A stretch of DNA of 64,000 nt from Anoplopoma fimbria (lineage: Eukaryota; Chordata; Actinopteri; Perciformes; Anoplopomatidae), in the NCBI RefSeq assembly GCF_027596085.1, contig NC_072450.1, forward strand, positions 7,693,403 through 7,757,402. The letters run 5' to 3'. The notes under the pieces were generated by a model. The model saw only the letters and a list, made by a program, of their open reading frames with translations. It ran no database searches and was not told the DNA's origin. The position numbers and the translations under genes are program-made. Positions 1 through 12,163 of the stretch are shown in pieces; within the stretch, counting starts at the first letter, position 1; every line of letters begins with the position of its first letter.

Positions 1-83
1 TAGACAGATATGCGACTGCTTCTTTTGTAAAAGTAGCCCAATATTGTTTTGTGTTGCCGTAGGAAAAAAAAAAAAAAAAAAAA

Positions 84-141
84 AATTCTTAATTATGTGT
101 TTAAAGAAGACAACAATTCTTAATTATGTGTTTAAAGAAGA
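84..141. repeat. 27-bp direct repeat, period 31, beside a poly-A run
   Basis: The same 27 bases (AATTCTTAATTATGTGTTTA and the following AAGAAGA) occur at 84-110 and 115-141. They are separated by four bases and preceded by a 22-base A run. This looks like local slippage duplication. Confidence 0.85.
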
Positions 142-3100
142 AGGTATGATGAGGTTTCTAAATTATACTGATGTCGAGATAAAACTATTACCAAATGTCA
201 AGGGGCTGGATGCCAAAAGCTTTTACAGGCCGCAGGCAATGATAATAAAAAATAATAATAACAATTGGAAAAATGATTAAAATAATAAAACAGAACCATT
301 AAAAATAACGTCTCAGTGATCAAAAATCTATTAAAACACTGTACATAGACAAGTATACTGACAAAAGAAGTCAAACATGTTTATCTTACAAAATATAAAA
401 AGAGCGCGTTTTCAGATTATGATGAATAAAACCAAATTAATGAAAGTGGGAGTCACATAATTCTATTACTCATTAAATAACCAAGCTTTCCTAATAAAAA
501 AAGAAGCTAAGGAACAATATTGCATTTGGCTTTGGGGAAATTGTCAGGTTTGATTTAAAAACAGCATTCTGTTGACAAAGACTGTCATGGAAAATAGTGT
601 TCAACACAAAACAAGCTGCCAGCAAGGCTCTCAAGGCAGAATTGAATCCTTGTCACAAAGAAATGCAACGAAAACTCCTCCTTAAACGTTTAACATTGTT
701 CCAGATTGAACTTGCTTTACACCAGATATCAAAAGTGACAACACATCCCAAAAGCCTTCAGGAAGCGGTGAGATCATGGGACACAAATCAGGCTAAACAT
801 CCACTGAGGTCAAGGTGACTACAGGCAGCAGTGTTTATGAGTGGAAAGACCTGGTTCCAGTATTAAATATTTCCAAACAAAAAGCCTGTGGTTCCCCTCG
901 ACAGGGATTTCCTGAGCAGCAAGGCTATAAACTTTGTGGGCCGGCAGCATTCTTCTTCAAATTCAATATCTGAATCTGTGGGCTGAGAGGAATCTGGTAT
1001 AAAAGGTGTGTAAGGCTACAACGGTTCTCTATTATAGATTTTTTTTTTAGGATTAAGGTTCATGACTGGTTTATACAGCAATTTAAAATATGAAAATGTT
1101 TGTAAATGTTACAGGTTCTTGACTGCGATTGAGGGAAGCGCAGGTGTAGAAATAGTGGACTGTGGCCTTAGTGATGGAAACAAGCTATTGAAATCACTAC
1201 AAGGAGGTTTTACAAGATAAAACTATTACATTGTGTTATAAAATAAACTCAAAGTATGTCTACATCTGTCTTTCAAGGTCCAGTTATGTACAAACTGCAA
1301 GATTGGGGCTTTATTTAGAAAAATAAGACATTGAAAAAATGTGTTTCAACTGTTTCATTATCATCACTGACGACTTTCTCTGATAAAAAGGGAAAACGAC
1401 AGCAAGCGCCACACACGTTGGACCGAAAAACACTGAAATTGCTTTAATTTGGCAGCGTTTTGGGGGTTTGTACCAAATGACAAGAGAGAGCCAACTACTC
1501 TTGGCCGCTGTGTGTATGTTTTGTGGCAGCTTGAGATGGAAAAATGTATTCCCATCTCTGAATCAATCCACCATTAAGTACTGCGATGTTGTGTTCGTCT
1601 GATAAGCCCCTACACATCTACATACATACATCCTCTATAAGCATGTTTGAAAAAAACCCAGCAAAATACAAAAGATGTGATGAAAACATACTGATGCAAT
1701 TATGGTTTGATGTTATTTTTTAATTAAAAAAAATGTAGGTTAGGTTTTATATATATGATTTATAAATAGGTGTTTTTACCACTGTATATTCATGGAGGGT
1801 TTTGAAGGATAAATATTGTATGCTGCAGTTTATTCTTTTCCATCATGTGATTAAACAAACAATTGTGATTTACACTGATTCTACTGGCTGTTTTGATTTG
1901 CAGTGGCATGTCGGTGAGGGATAAGAGGTTGTAAACCTTGAAAATGTTGGGTATGCATGGTATGTGTCTTAGTCTGCAGAAAACAAGGACTATCCCTGGG
2001 ACATGCACGTTCACATTAAATGAAAATATAAAAAGGCTCAACCAATGTTACCATTACTAAATGTATTTTTATGTCCATTCCAGCAGCTGTTCAGTGATTA
2101 AAAGACAGAACAGAATGTTCTGCGTGAACCGTTATCAACGTCCTTGAGTCTATTTTATTTTGGTACTTTATGTAGTCTGGTGTTTTGCTTTTTGCCTACC
2201 AGCCGTATTCGCGTTATTGTGAAGCTGCTAATGGCTGACGTGGAAAACGATTAGAGCCAAATGTGTTCTTCCTGTAGTAGTGAGGGACTCCCCGAGGGTG
2301 GATGCTTCTCACAAGCAGAGGAAACAACACAGAAATCACAACCAAACTGGGGCTGCTAGATAACTCATTACCGTGATTTTTCAACCTTTCTGTGGAATCG
2401 AGCATTGATCAGATAAATACGTATTTCTTTAAAACTCTGTTGTCCGAATGTCCGTACGATTTGAAGAAGGAAACTAAAAACTAACAGATTGAGTTATTCA
2501 GAGAGCTGGAGATACGCAGCTGTCCCTAATCTGATGTTAGAAAGGTGTGTGGTGAGGGGATTTCCAAAGCTATTCGACCGGTAGTTCCGAGAGAGTAAAC
2601 TGGCAGCTTAATATGTCACTAATGTCTGCAAAAGAGCGTACGTTTATGTAAGATCTAAAAAGCTCAAGATACATGTTTGTGCAAGATGTCGAGGAGATCT
2701 AAAAAATATTTGAACAAGCACTCCAGAGCCGTCGGTTAATAAAGAAACAGCTCTGCTTATCTGCTTTACAAGAGCACAGGCAGGTAAGCTAACAGGCTGA
2801 CTTTGTAGTGAGCTTCTTGATGTAATTCACTCCCCCTTCTTAAAATAAGTCACAGCCTCTCTTCTCCTCCAGAGCCTTTAAAAGCCCTGGCACTACTTAA
2901 AAAGGAATGAGCTGTAACACAATAGCAACAGTCAGCCGGGGCACAGAGAGGCGAAGAGGTAAAAAAAAAAAAAAAGAGCTAGCTCTCATGAGATCCCTCC
3001 ACTAGCAGAGCTGGACATCAGCGGGCGATGCAGAGCGGTGGCTCTTTCAATCAAAAGCTGCCTTTTCCTTTTTCTCCCCCCCCACCCCCACCCACTTTTC

Positions 3101-5040
3101 AAAGTAACACCGCCGATGTAATTTTCCATGAGAGCTGCTCCATTTATCAAGGCCAGTGGCACATCGAGGCAGCTAACGAATGCCTTACTCCTCTGGATTT
3201 GTATAATTAGAGGTGGGAGAGGGAGACGCACTCAGAGGTGGTTAGCGCTCGTACGGAGGAAGTAGGGATGATTTATTCAGCATCGGAGAGCCGAAGCGTC
3301 GGGGAGCTTTAAGTTAGGACACAGACAATGTAGCCCCCTCCCCCCACCCCACCCGCTATTACACCTCCACCACGGAGAACAGGACAGCTAGTGAGACACA
3401 TGCTGATTAGTGGTTGGATTACACTGGACGGGGGACAGCTAGTTCCTTTTAAATCAGCAGTCACGATGTAATGAGGCTGACGCACACGCGAATATACTTC
3501 TTTTCTCTATTTAACATTCAGAGCATTAACGTAGCAGCAAACAGCTATCTGCTATCCAAAGATAAAGTGGAGTAATGTCGACCTGAGCAGAGAATGGAGT
3601 CGCTCTACCTCTGTGTGTTGTAATTCAAGCTACGCTGTGCTTTGTTTACAAAGACGTGTTGGCGTGGGGGGCCGTCGCCATGTTGAGAGCCGTGTGGAGG
3701 CAATAGATATGCTCACAGCTTCGTGTTTAGCACCTTTAAATAATGCTGTGTTGTATTATTTTATGTAACTGTTCATGAAATACACAATATCTACAGCAAT
3801 CAAACATTAAGAACAGGTGTAGGATAGGATTCTGTTATCACATGTCATGTGAAATGCTCATTTTAGGCATGGAGATTATGTTTTAAGGTTCTTGGTGTTA
3901 TGGTGGAGTTCAGAATGGGATTGATGCTGTTTTTTCAGTCCACATGGCTGCAAATCTTCTGTCATTTGCAATTGCTTTTACCGTTTCCTAAGGGAACATC
4001 TTTTATAGAGCTTGGACGGTTTCAGGTCAACAGGCATGTAAAATACAGTATATGTGCTAGCTAATGTAATCTAAATTTCAAATGTGAGTTTACACTTGTC
4101 ACTCATACCGTGGGACCGGTAAAATCTTCTAAGCGTTTACTTTGTTTTGCGGCATTTTCCCCTTAATCATAACGAAAGAAATGTCCGGAAAATAGATTTT
4201 TCTGAGTGAAACAGAAACTCTGATAATACTCTTTGCATCATCATCATCATTTGAGCCACTGGACCAAACACATATTTAATAAGTCACAATGAGTCATACC
4301 AATACATAAGCCTTAAATACTTTTTGGGTGGGTTGTGTCTGGTGAGCAACTTTCATTAGAATGAATGGGCATCTTCTTATACATGGTATCCAGTTCCTCC
4401 ACCATACATCATTAATACAACTCATTTTTCTTTGGCTTTTACCAGTTGCAAAGTTATAAGGCTTGGTTGTCTTTTAAAAACGGATGAGAGCCTTATTGGT
4501 GTCAACGCTAGGTTTAGATCCATCTTTACTACATCCTCCCTCTTCCTTATGTGATGAATCATTCCAGTTTCTCCATTTTGAGATGTTTGTTTGTTTTATG
4601 GAAAATTCCCTTTTTTCTAAAAACACATTTATTTTGCATTAACTTGGGTCGGCAGCCTAAAAACAGCTCATGAAGCCAAAATGGATGTTCGCAGCAATAT
4701 CATCACATCCCTCTTATCATGTTTTCAAGGCTGCATTTCACCGGCTGGATATTTGAAAAGCCATTCGCGACCTCTGTCCTTCATTCGGTGTTGAAAAACC
4801 AATTCATGTGGCTCTCCCTCCAAAGCCTTTTCATTCTACAAATACATTACGATTACAAAGACTTTTCTAAAAAATATTTTTCATAGCAGTCAGCCCGAGG
4901 AGGCTGCGCGGCTCGTGTTCATGACTGGGTGTCCTGGATTTAAGGAATCAAACAGGCTTCCTCGCAGCCCATCCCCCACGCCACTTTCAGAGCAGCAGGA
5001 AAAACGACCAAGGCGTGCTTTGCACCGGCTCCCTCCCCCA

Positions 5041-5072
5041 CACACATGCGCACACACACACACACATACACA
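5041..5072. repeat. Short imperfect CA microsatellite
   Basis: CA dinucleotides interrupted by TGCG and CATA. The long minus-strand open frame over this region (4890-5357) is an accident of composition. Confidence 0.8.
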
Positions 5073-6073
5073 CTCTGCTCCGCCAGGCATTGCTGGGGCT
5101 TGTGGGATTAAGAATGGAACACGATGACAGACAAAAACAGTCCTCAGCGCCTCCCTGCTCTGCCGTCTTTTATACTGCCAGAGCATGAAAAGGCCGCTAT
5201 GAGGCAAACAATAGACGCGGCGATAGATCAACTCTATGAGTGAACAAGATAAGTGTGGGTGAAACGCTACACGGATCTTTATATTGTTCTTGTAAGATTC
5301 TGTCAGCGCAGAAATTGTGTGAAGAAAAATAAAAGTGGAACGAGATGTGACATTCACACAGGCGTAATGTGATGTATATGGCTGACAACGTGTGTTGTAT
5401 TCTTGTCTGACATTAGTGCTTAGTTTTACTGGCTCGTGTACAGTTCACAACAAGCTGGGATTCATTTTTAAAACATGAAGACACTTCCTTTTAATCAAAC
5501 CTCTGCTGACAAGAAGAGGGGCGAGAAAACATTTCCTGAGCATCATATTCGTTAAGAGTGCCCTTAGTCACCGCGCGGTAACAAAAGAGAAAACAGCAGT
5601 GGGTGTTTTTTTTTTTTTTTAATGCATCACATGTCGGACAGCTTCAGGGAGTGGAGTGCTTCTCCAGACCGGCTGTTAACGACAGGCTATCACAGAGCAC
5701 GACTTCAAGAACCCTGAAGCATTCAGCATGTTGTATTCATTCATACAACGGTAATTAAAACTGATGAAAGCAAGTATTGTTTGAGCGATACACAGACAAA
5801 CGCAACTCCACGGATGTATTATTTGTTGCTGGCTTCTGGAGAATAAAACCAACACATTTCAGGGCACAATAGAAATTTTACAGCAACCCACAAAATGATG
5901 CTAGCTAGCGTAGCTTCATCTAGAGTACAACCTTTGAACCACAAGAATGTTTGTACGCTGGTTCCTTTGATATAAGAGACTAATTATTGGAGTAATTCTT
6001 TTTTTGATACACTAACACAGTGGCAAACAAATCCATACAGCATCAGAAGAAAGTAAAAAGAAAAAAAACGTAC

Positions 6074-6832
6074 CTTTTCATTTTTCACCTTCTTTAACGT
6101 CTTGCATTCAGTATTACCATTTTCCACCTCCTCCGGTTCAGTTTTTGCGGTCAATGCTGGTACGATCCCTATAGGTTCAAGTGCAATATTCCCCATTTGA
6201 TTGGCTTCCACCAACTCTGTGGATTGTGTGTTCTCAAAGGACGCGTTACGACTATTCCCCAAAGCGACCTGGGCTTGAGACACGACATCCTTCTCGGCAG
6301 CCGCTATCGCCACGACCGGGGCTCCGTCTGTTTTGTCCTTCTTGCTTTTCCCGCTAGCCCCTTCTTTCTCCTTTTTGCCACTCAGCACACCTCTGGAGGC
6401 TTTGCCCCCTTTTTCCAAGTTCTTCCCAGGGGCGGAATTGTTGGCGGCGGCTCCTGCGCTCGCTGCCGTGCCCGTCGGCTCCCCTTGAGTCCGCCCTGTA
6501 GTTTCCTTTTTGCCCCCATCCCCGGCTGAAGCTTTGCTACTATTGTCTTTAGAGTTCTTGCTGCGCTTGTATTTGGATTTGCTCTCCTTGCCTTGCGAGC
6601 CAGACACCGGACTAACAAACCTGATGTTGTCGGGCAACGCCGCCACTGCACTGGGTGGTGCCGCCATGCCGTCTTTGGTGCCAGACATCTCAAGTTTGTC
6701 CTTCTCTAAGTCAGCGTCAAGGTCGATAATCAGATTTCCAACACCGATATCCCACTCATCCCCGCTATCGTAAGTGTCCACCGCATTAGAGTCCACACCT
6801 TTCCCGCCTGCAGTGCCACCACTTAGGGACAT
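6074..6832 (-). CDS. znf609: znf609 first coding exon (N-terminal 253 codons, partial gene)
   Basis: This is the N-terminus of the large nuclear regulator ZNF609, a C2H2 zinc-finger protein linked in mammals to Integrator/NIPBL-dependent transcription. The ATG at 6832 opens 253 codons that end exactly at a splice donor (AAAAG|GTACGT, GT at 6073-6072), giving a phase-0 exon. Residues 20-45 hold the conserved acidic block with [19 protein letters not shown]. Residues 66-78 read [13 protein letters not shown]. Lys/Ser-rich stretches follow near 82-101 and 150-170, and the exon ends [18 protein letters not shown], the EMSG motif and the LPDNI block fit ZNF609 better than its paralogue ZNF608. The zinc finger and the rest of the protein are encoded by later exons outside the window, to the left. 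The open frame runs past the donor to 5984, but that part is intronic. The region is disordered and low-complexity, as in the family. Confidence 0.95.
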
Positions 6833-6960
6833 TTTAGTGCCAACGGCCCAGGATTGCCTCGATGAGGTCCGACACCCTCTCAGACGGTTGGGACTCGGGG
6901 GCTAGGGTTAGAGAATCCTCACGTTCTACTCGTTCCTGTTCCATTTAACCACATGTTGTC
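6833..6960 (-). other. znf609: znf609 exon 2: 5' untranslated part and splice acceptor
   Basis: Upstream of the znf609 ATG the minus strand has a strong acceptor. A pyrimidine tract with a GACTAAT-like branch site leads to TTCTAG, with AG at 6962-6961, so the exon starts at 6960. The whole exon is 887 nt (6960-6074), close to the roughly 874 nt of the human exon that forms circ-ZNF609 (length from memory). The leader has an upstream ATG at 6954 followed by 10 more codons and TGA at 6921-6919. It is out of frame with the main ATG. Confidence 0.85.
6919..6954 (-). promoter_or_regulatory. Upstream ORF 2 in the znf609 leader; doubles as tail of a possible circular-RNA ORF
   Basis: A 12-codon ORF (MWLNGTGTSRT then TGA) begins six bases after the exon-2 acceptor. 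In the linear mRNA it lies upstream and out of frame with the main start, and it would be expected to reduce main-ORF translation. If the exon is back-spliced, codon 253 (AAG) is followed by GAC AAC and then these same codons in frame. The stop that ends the uORF would then end a circular ORF of 266 residues. Confidence 0.6.
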
Positions 6961-7200
6961 CTAGAACGGAGAGAGAAAAGGATTATTATTAGTCGAATAA
7001 TGAAATAGAAAGAACAGTACTACAACTCTGCAATCACAGAACAGCGCATTTCATTGGGGTACAATAAAAAAAATAAAAATCTAAATTGTTGGATCACGTC
7101 CTGTTGATTCTTTTTATGTTACGGAGCAAACCACCGTGGTTATACCCACTGGTGTGACAGCACTGCGTCGAAACCCCTCTCCTCATAATCACTTCCCACA

Positions 7201-7214
7201 GTCGCCATGGCAAC
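7201..7214. promoter_or_regulatory. RFX X-box consensus site in intron 1, 240 bp upstream of the coding exon
   Basis: GTCGCCATGGCAAC fits the X-box consensus GTHNYYATRRNAAC at every position. Directly beside it, the minus strand reads GCTACATTTCCCA, close to the ZNF143/SBS core. This pairing is common at vertebrate promoters, so an alternative intronic promoter or enhancer near the znf609 start exon is possible. It is a motif match only. Confidence 0.45.
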
Positions 7215-7904
7215 CTTGGGAAATGTAGCTTAAATCCTGCTTTGACAGCCAAGGTGGCCCCACTGTTCTGAGTGACTGGCTCTCTTTTCACAGGGCACTG
7301 CTGATAGTGTCACTGCTGATAAATAAGGAGTCGCTGGCCTCAACCCCCCCCCCCCACATGGTTTATGGAGCCGTGCCTTTTCAACTCCAGCACACAATGC
7401 TAATCTTGCATTAGCAGAGGAGCTTAAAAAACATGAATGAACCAGTGTGTGGCTCGGGAGAACATCAGCTTGCTGTATTTGCTTGCATAATTTAGCCAAA
7501 AGGTCAACATGTTTCATATATTTCAGCAAATTACTTCCAGGGGAGATCTCAATTTTGGACCAAATGCACATCAACATTAATAAAAAAAACTTGTTCTTCA
7601 AAACGAAACCTCAAGAATTTAGGGTTATTTCCACAATTCAGATGATACATGTTCTCAGATTGGGGTTCCGGGTTTAGAGGACTGTAGGTCCTCTTTTGTT
7701 TTATCTGAATATTTATTTTTATCTAAAATACAACAGCGATTGGTTAAAAAGAAAAATATTGTGCAACAACTTGTGTGTTTTTGCCGTGTTCATCGCGAGA
7801 GGCCGTGAAATCTCTTTAACACCTTTTATATTATTTTTTGTTAAACACCACACAGAAATTATGAAGAGGATTATTAATGTAAAGCCCGTCGAGTTTCCCA
7901 TGTG

Positions 7905-7959
7905 AATAACACATGCTATATAAATACAGTTAAATAACACATGCTATATAAATACAGTT
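7905..7959. repeat. 28-bp unit repeated twice
   Basis: The unit AATAACACATGCTATATAAA followed by TACAGTT occurs twice in tandem with almost no change. Confidence 0.85.
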
Positions 7960-9857
7960 GGCCTTGGGAGCTACATCAGTACCATTACGGCTCTTAAGTA
8001 CTCGCCTTCAGCCTCAGCCAATTAGTTTGTCCATTTTAAATACTACAACCAATTCTATTTGGATTAGTTCAAATCTGCTTTGAGGAAAAATGGTGGATTT
8101 TCCTAAAATGTAACTTGTGGAACCATAGCTGACTGTGCACCAGAAGTGCTATAATGATACGCGTTTTAAATGGGCTTTCTGTACTAATAAACATTCAATC
8201 AACTGTTTCTTTTTATTCTGAACAAATTCTACTCTTTGTAGAACTCAGACGGTTACAAAGCATCAACCAATTCACCAGAAGAACCATTTAATACTCCTAT
8301 CTGCTCTGGGAAAATCTTTTATCATTGCATCTTATGGTTTAACCCCGAGAAGCTTTTAATACACTAGTGCTGATGGTTTTGATACCAGAAAGAGTATATT
8401 TTCTGAAAACCCTGCGCTTTCAGTCCCCCCCGAGAGCTCACTGCATGTTGGTAAATAATTAAAACTCACATCTGTAGTTGTCATCTTCCCCGTGCGATCA
8501 AGAACATGACGGATGAGTAAGCAGGAGCACAAATGACTCTGGAGTGGTGGTAAGGGCTATGAGATCAATATGGCCTCAAACAAGCATTAATTCTGATGGT
8601 TCTCTTTGTGCTTGGTTCAATAAAAAGCTTAACGATTCACAGTGGAGCCCTGGAGAGATCATAACAAAATCATGTACATATGTTCTTATTTCTGACTTCT
8701 ACCAATTGTGTGTTTATGATGCGTTTTGCATCTCAAGCAAAGAATCCTCTCTTTTCTATTTGGATATCTGGGTTTAATTGGTTAACTGAATTGTGCTGAG
8801 ATGTAACTGGTTTTAAATTAAAGACATTCCCACATACTTCTCCTCGTTGTGTTCTCTTAATTAAATTAAGATTAAGAATTGATAAAAAAACAACCACCAT
8901 TTTCTAGTTATTGAGGATCCCACTTGCTTAAAAAGTGTTGAATATTTAAACCCTACATTATTTGTTCGAGTTGTAAAACTCACAAAGCACAGCCGACCTG
9001 CACGTAATTCAAACCGCAAACCGTGAAATTATTACAAATTCAGTGTACATCCTCAGACGATTAGCCCGCACTAAATACAGCTCATCTTGATGGGCTTATC
9101 AAGTCAAATCCTGAAGCTTCTCCGATAACTACGACAGCATCCAGAGAGATTGTACGGGGATATCAGCACATTTTACGCTTCATTACAGTTCGGAGTACAA
9201 TTAAATTAATCTCTCTATAATGGAAGAGCTGGAAGAAATATTACATATATAAACCATCTGTTCACTGCATACCGGGCGAGCCTAGTTGCATCTTCCTCTG
9301 GGAAATAAAGGGATGTGAAAATACAACAACTACATCTGACTGTTACAGTACAGATGCTGCTCTTTAAAGCTAGGGTTGTTCCCCCAGAGAAGCAGTCATT
9401 TTGCACCACCTACCATTACTCAGCTCTCATTAGAACAACAGGCCAAAATGGCAGCTGGTTCACATAATGCACAGAGCTCTTGTTGATTCAGTTAAGGAGC
9501 CATTCGTATCGCCAACCCCTCCCCCCCCAAGCAGTGACAAGAGGTAAAACTGTTGAACAATCATTTGAACACCGTGCCTGTTTATTCCTCACAGATGGCT
9601 CCCCAAAGGAACAACAGTCAGTGGCAGGTTTTTGGAGGGCGGAGAGATGCAGCTGTCCCTGTTTGACTGGGTAAACAGTTGTGAGGTCTAATTTGTCAAA
9701 CACCTCCACAAAGGAGAGGTTGTAACTCTATCGGCGGTTGACCTACTGTACTGCCTTTAGCTGGAACTGCAGTGCAAGCCCTGCAGAGGAAATGTCCCAG
9801 TGAGTGGCCTGTTGAGCGAAAGGCATGCAGGCTGTGCAACTCCCAAAGTGCTTGTCC

Positions 9858-9864
9858 TTTTTTT

Positions 9865-9896
<32 letters not shown>

Positions 9897-9898
9897 TT
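9858..9898. repeat. Poly-T tract with one interruption
   Basis: Forty-one bases of T with a single C inside. It may be the tail of an old retro-insertion on the minus strand, but no element body is recognisable beside it. Confidence 0.85.
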
Positions 9899-11916
9899 CT
9901 TCACAGATCCAGTTTCATTCAGCAATCTATCACAGGGGCCACATGAGCTGCAGTGGAGGTGCAGAAAAAGAGAGCTATTTATTTCTGGTCGATTTGCTAT
10001 GGAACACGACTGAATCGGACCTGGTGTAATGTTGTTTTTTTTCTGCACGCGAGAACGACGTTACACCAGATCACAAGGTAGAGTATGAGGCTCGTCTATA
10101 TTCGGGGCACTGATATTGCTCATTACAGAGAACAACGCCGGACTTATCTAGCTAGTTTGCTGTTTATATGTGACAGACAGAGGTGTGTATCGAGAGGGTT
10201 TGCAAAGAAAAAGGTGGCAAATAACAAGAAGTGCACGGGGGAAATATGAACGAGAGACTCCTACTGTGACAAAACACAACAACAAGTACATTCACTTTTA
10301 TCTAGGGCAAAAAAAAAAACTAATCATATTGTGATGCCTGACATGTGTTTCAAGTCATGTATGTCAGAACGCAGAACAGGTAATTATAGTTCGAATTGCA
10401 CAGATAAAAAAAAAAAAAAAAAGCAGCTCAGGCATGAATTAATTGTGCCCCTACATTAGGCATGTGTCAACAAGACGATTTCACAGTGTGATTATCTGAG
10501 CCAGAGAAATCTCTTTGCATGATTGCATCACAATAATTACTGAAGTAAGATGAGAGTTAATATTAAAAACGTAGCTACCATAATGACAGAAATATGAGCA
10601 TTCTCTGGTCACAGTAAATGTGTTTTACTGGCATGGCACTGCTGCCAGACCTTTGTTTGTTGTTGTTCCTGCTAAAAGTGTAAACTCATTAAACACAAAG
10701 CTATGATGTTTTTTTTTGTTTTTTTTTTTTAAATTGGAGGTATGCAGTCATGATGATTATTGTCTCATCTCTGCTCCCAATACTCAAAATCTCATTAAGA
10801 GCTGAAAGATGCGTCTCCAAAGTTGTTTTTAAATGATCTTGCAGAGGATCAGGGGGAGTCTGGGTTTGTCGTAGCTCACTGAGGAGGTTTTAACACCTCG
10901 GAAAATCTCAACTACATGCCCTGCATAGCTGTGGCTCTGTGCATCAAACATGCGCTGACTGGTTGAACAGCGAGGCGTATGCAGGAGCTCTGAGGTTGGG
11001 CCAACACCCCCGCCGCACATTACTAAAACAATAAACCAAATGGTAAGAAGCAAAGAGAGGGTTTGTTTATTTAATGTCCGTTTTATAAATTGAGAATGGT
11101 TGGGTTTGTTGACTTTGGTCAGACAAAATAAGCACTCACAACTTGTGTATGGAATACATTTTGTTCTATGGAAAAAAATATTAATAACAAATAAAAAACC
11201 AATAGATTATTCTTTAATTTAAAATTCTGGGTTCAGTCCTACCCAAACAAATACAACCCAGTATTCAAACTGTGTAGACTTTCTGAGAAAATCCCAATCA
11301 AGATGGTTATTTTTGTGAGAACAAGATCAGATTTTTGTTTTTCTTGGCTATACAAAGTCACCCATAAGATTCAACCATCACGCTCTGTTAAAGGGAAAGT
11401 ACTCCAAGGTAGTAAAACATGAACACATTGTTTAAATCATCCATTTAGCACCACATAATTGGCCATAGTCACAACAATGAGTACAATAACAAGATCTGTA
11501 TGTACTTGCCAACATAAAACACAGATAGATTAGTAGTTACAATGTTGTTTTTCTGATATGCTTCCGTTTACGAGTCACTAGGACAAAATGCAAATGGGTT
11601 GTTACAAACTTGAATTGCACACAGTCTGACAATGTGAATCCTTCTCTCTGCAGGTCATTTTAAAAAGGCAGGTCCTCGTCCACAGAGCCCCACAGTAACC
11701 TCCATGTAATTGGATTGTGTGCTTGAGCTGATTACCGAAATAGAACAGTCCAGGTGATGGGAATCAGGAGTCTGTGGGTCGGCCAGTATCTTTATCAGTA
11801 AATATGTCAACGACAGGAAGAAGTGCGACCTCACTGAAGCACATTTGAAGGCATTACATTGATTTTTTTTGTTTGGTGTCCTATATCTTATGAAACGTGT
11901 ATTTTCATCTTTAGAT

Positions 11917-12046
11917 TTAGGCTGAGCAATAATAATTTAATATGAAATGAGAAATATATATATATAAATGAGTAAATACTCAATACTTTTCATTTGTATT
12001 TAATGTATTTAATTCACATGAGTATAGAAAACCGTGTGGTTTTAGA

Positions 12047-12091
<45 letters not shown>

Positions 12092-12163
12092 TAGATAGTT
12101 ATCAAGATATAAGATTAGTAATATAGTGATAGCAGATTTTAGACATATAGCCCAGCCCTACTT
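11917..12163. mobile_element. Degenerate MITE remnant with a TA microsatellite inside
   Basis: The left edge reads TTAGGCTGAGCAATAAT and the right edge CATATAGCCCAGCCCTA. As inverted ends these resemble the GGGCTGGGCGATAT termini of common fish MITEs. A TA run (12048-12089) and GATA units sit inside. The ends are diverged, so the assignment is tentative. Confidence 0.35.
12048..12089. repeat. TA microsatellite
   Basis: About 21 uninterrupted TA units followed by three GATA units. Confidence 0.95.

Larger units (their letters stand above)
1..6073 (-). other. znf609: znf609 intron following the first coding exon (5' part only)
   Basis: This is intron by position, running from the donor at 6073 off the left edge of the window. 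No further znf609 exon is recognisable. It holds an A-run (64-85), a 27-bp direct repeat (84-141), C-rich tracts near 3077-3093 and 3337-3354, and a CA repeat near 5041-5072. The stretch about 2830-3480 is repeat-free, with more balanced composition and AATTAG/ATTA-type motifs. That is the look of a conserved non-coding element, but it is unverified. Confidence 0.75.

Noticed and set aside
4890..5357. 155-codon minus-strand ORF
   Set aside because: It includes a CA-repeat-derived CVCVC stretch, has no recognisable domain, and overlaps another open frame on the opposite strand.
5984..6073. Continuation of the znf609 open frame past residue 253
   Set aside because: The consensus donor GTACGT at 6073 and the loss of ZNF609-like sequence (the tail becomes RFFSFYFLL...) show this is intron read-through.
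6197..6773. Plus-strand and other-frame ORFs opposite the znf609 exon
   Set aside because: They are shadows of the GC-rich coding exon, with no independent domain.
9743..10048. Lys- or Phe-rich ORFs on both strands
   Set aside because: They are translations of the poly-T/A tract.
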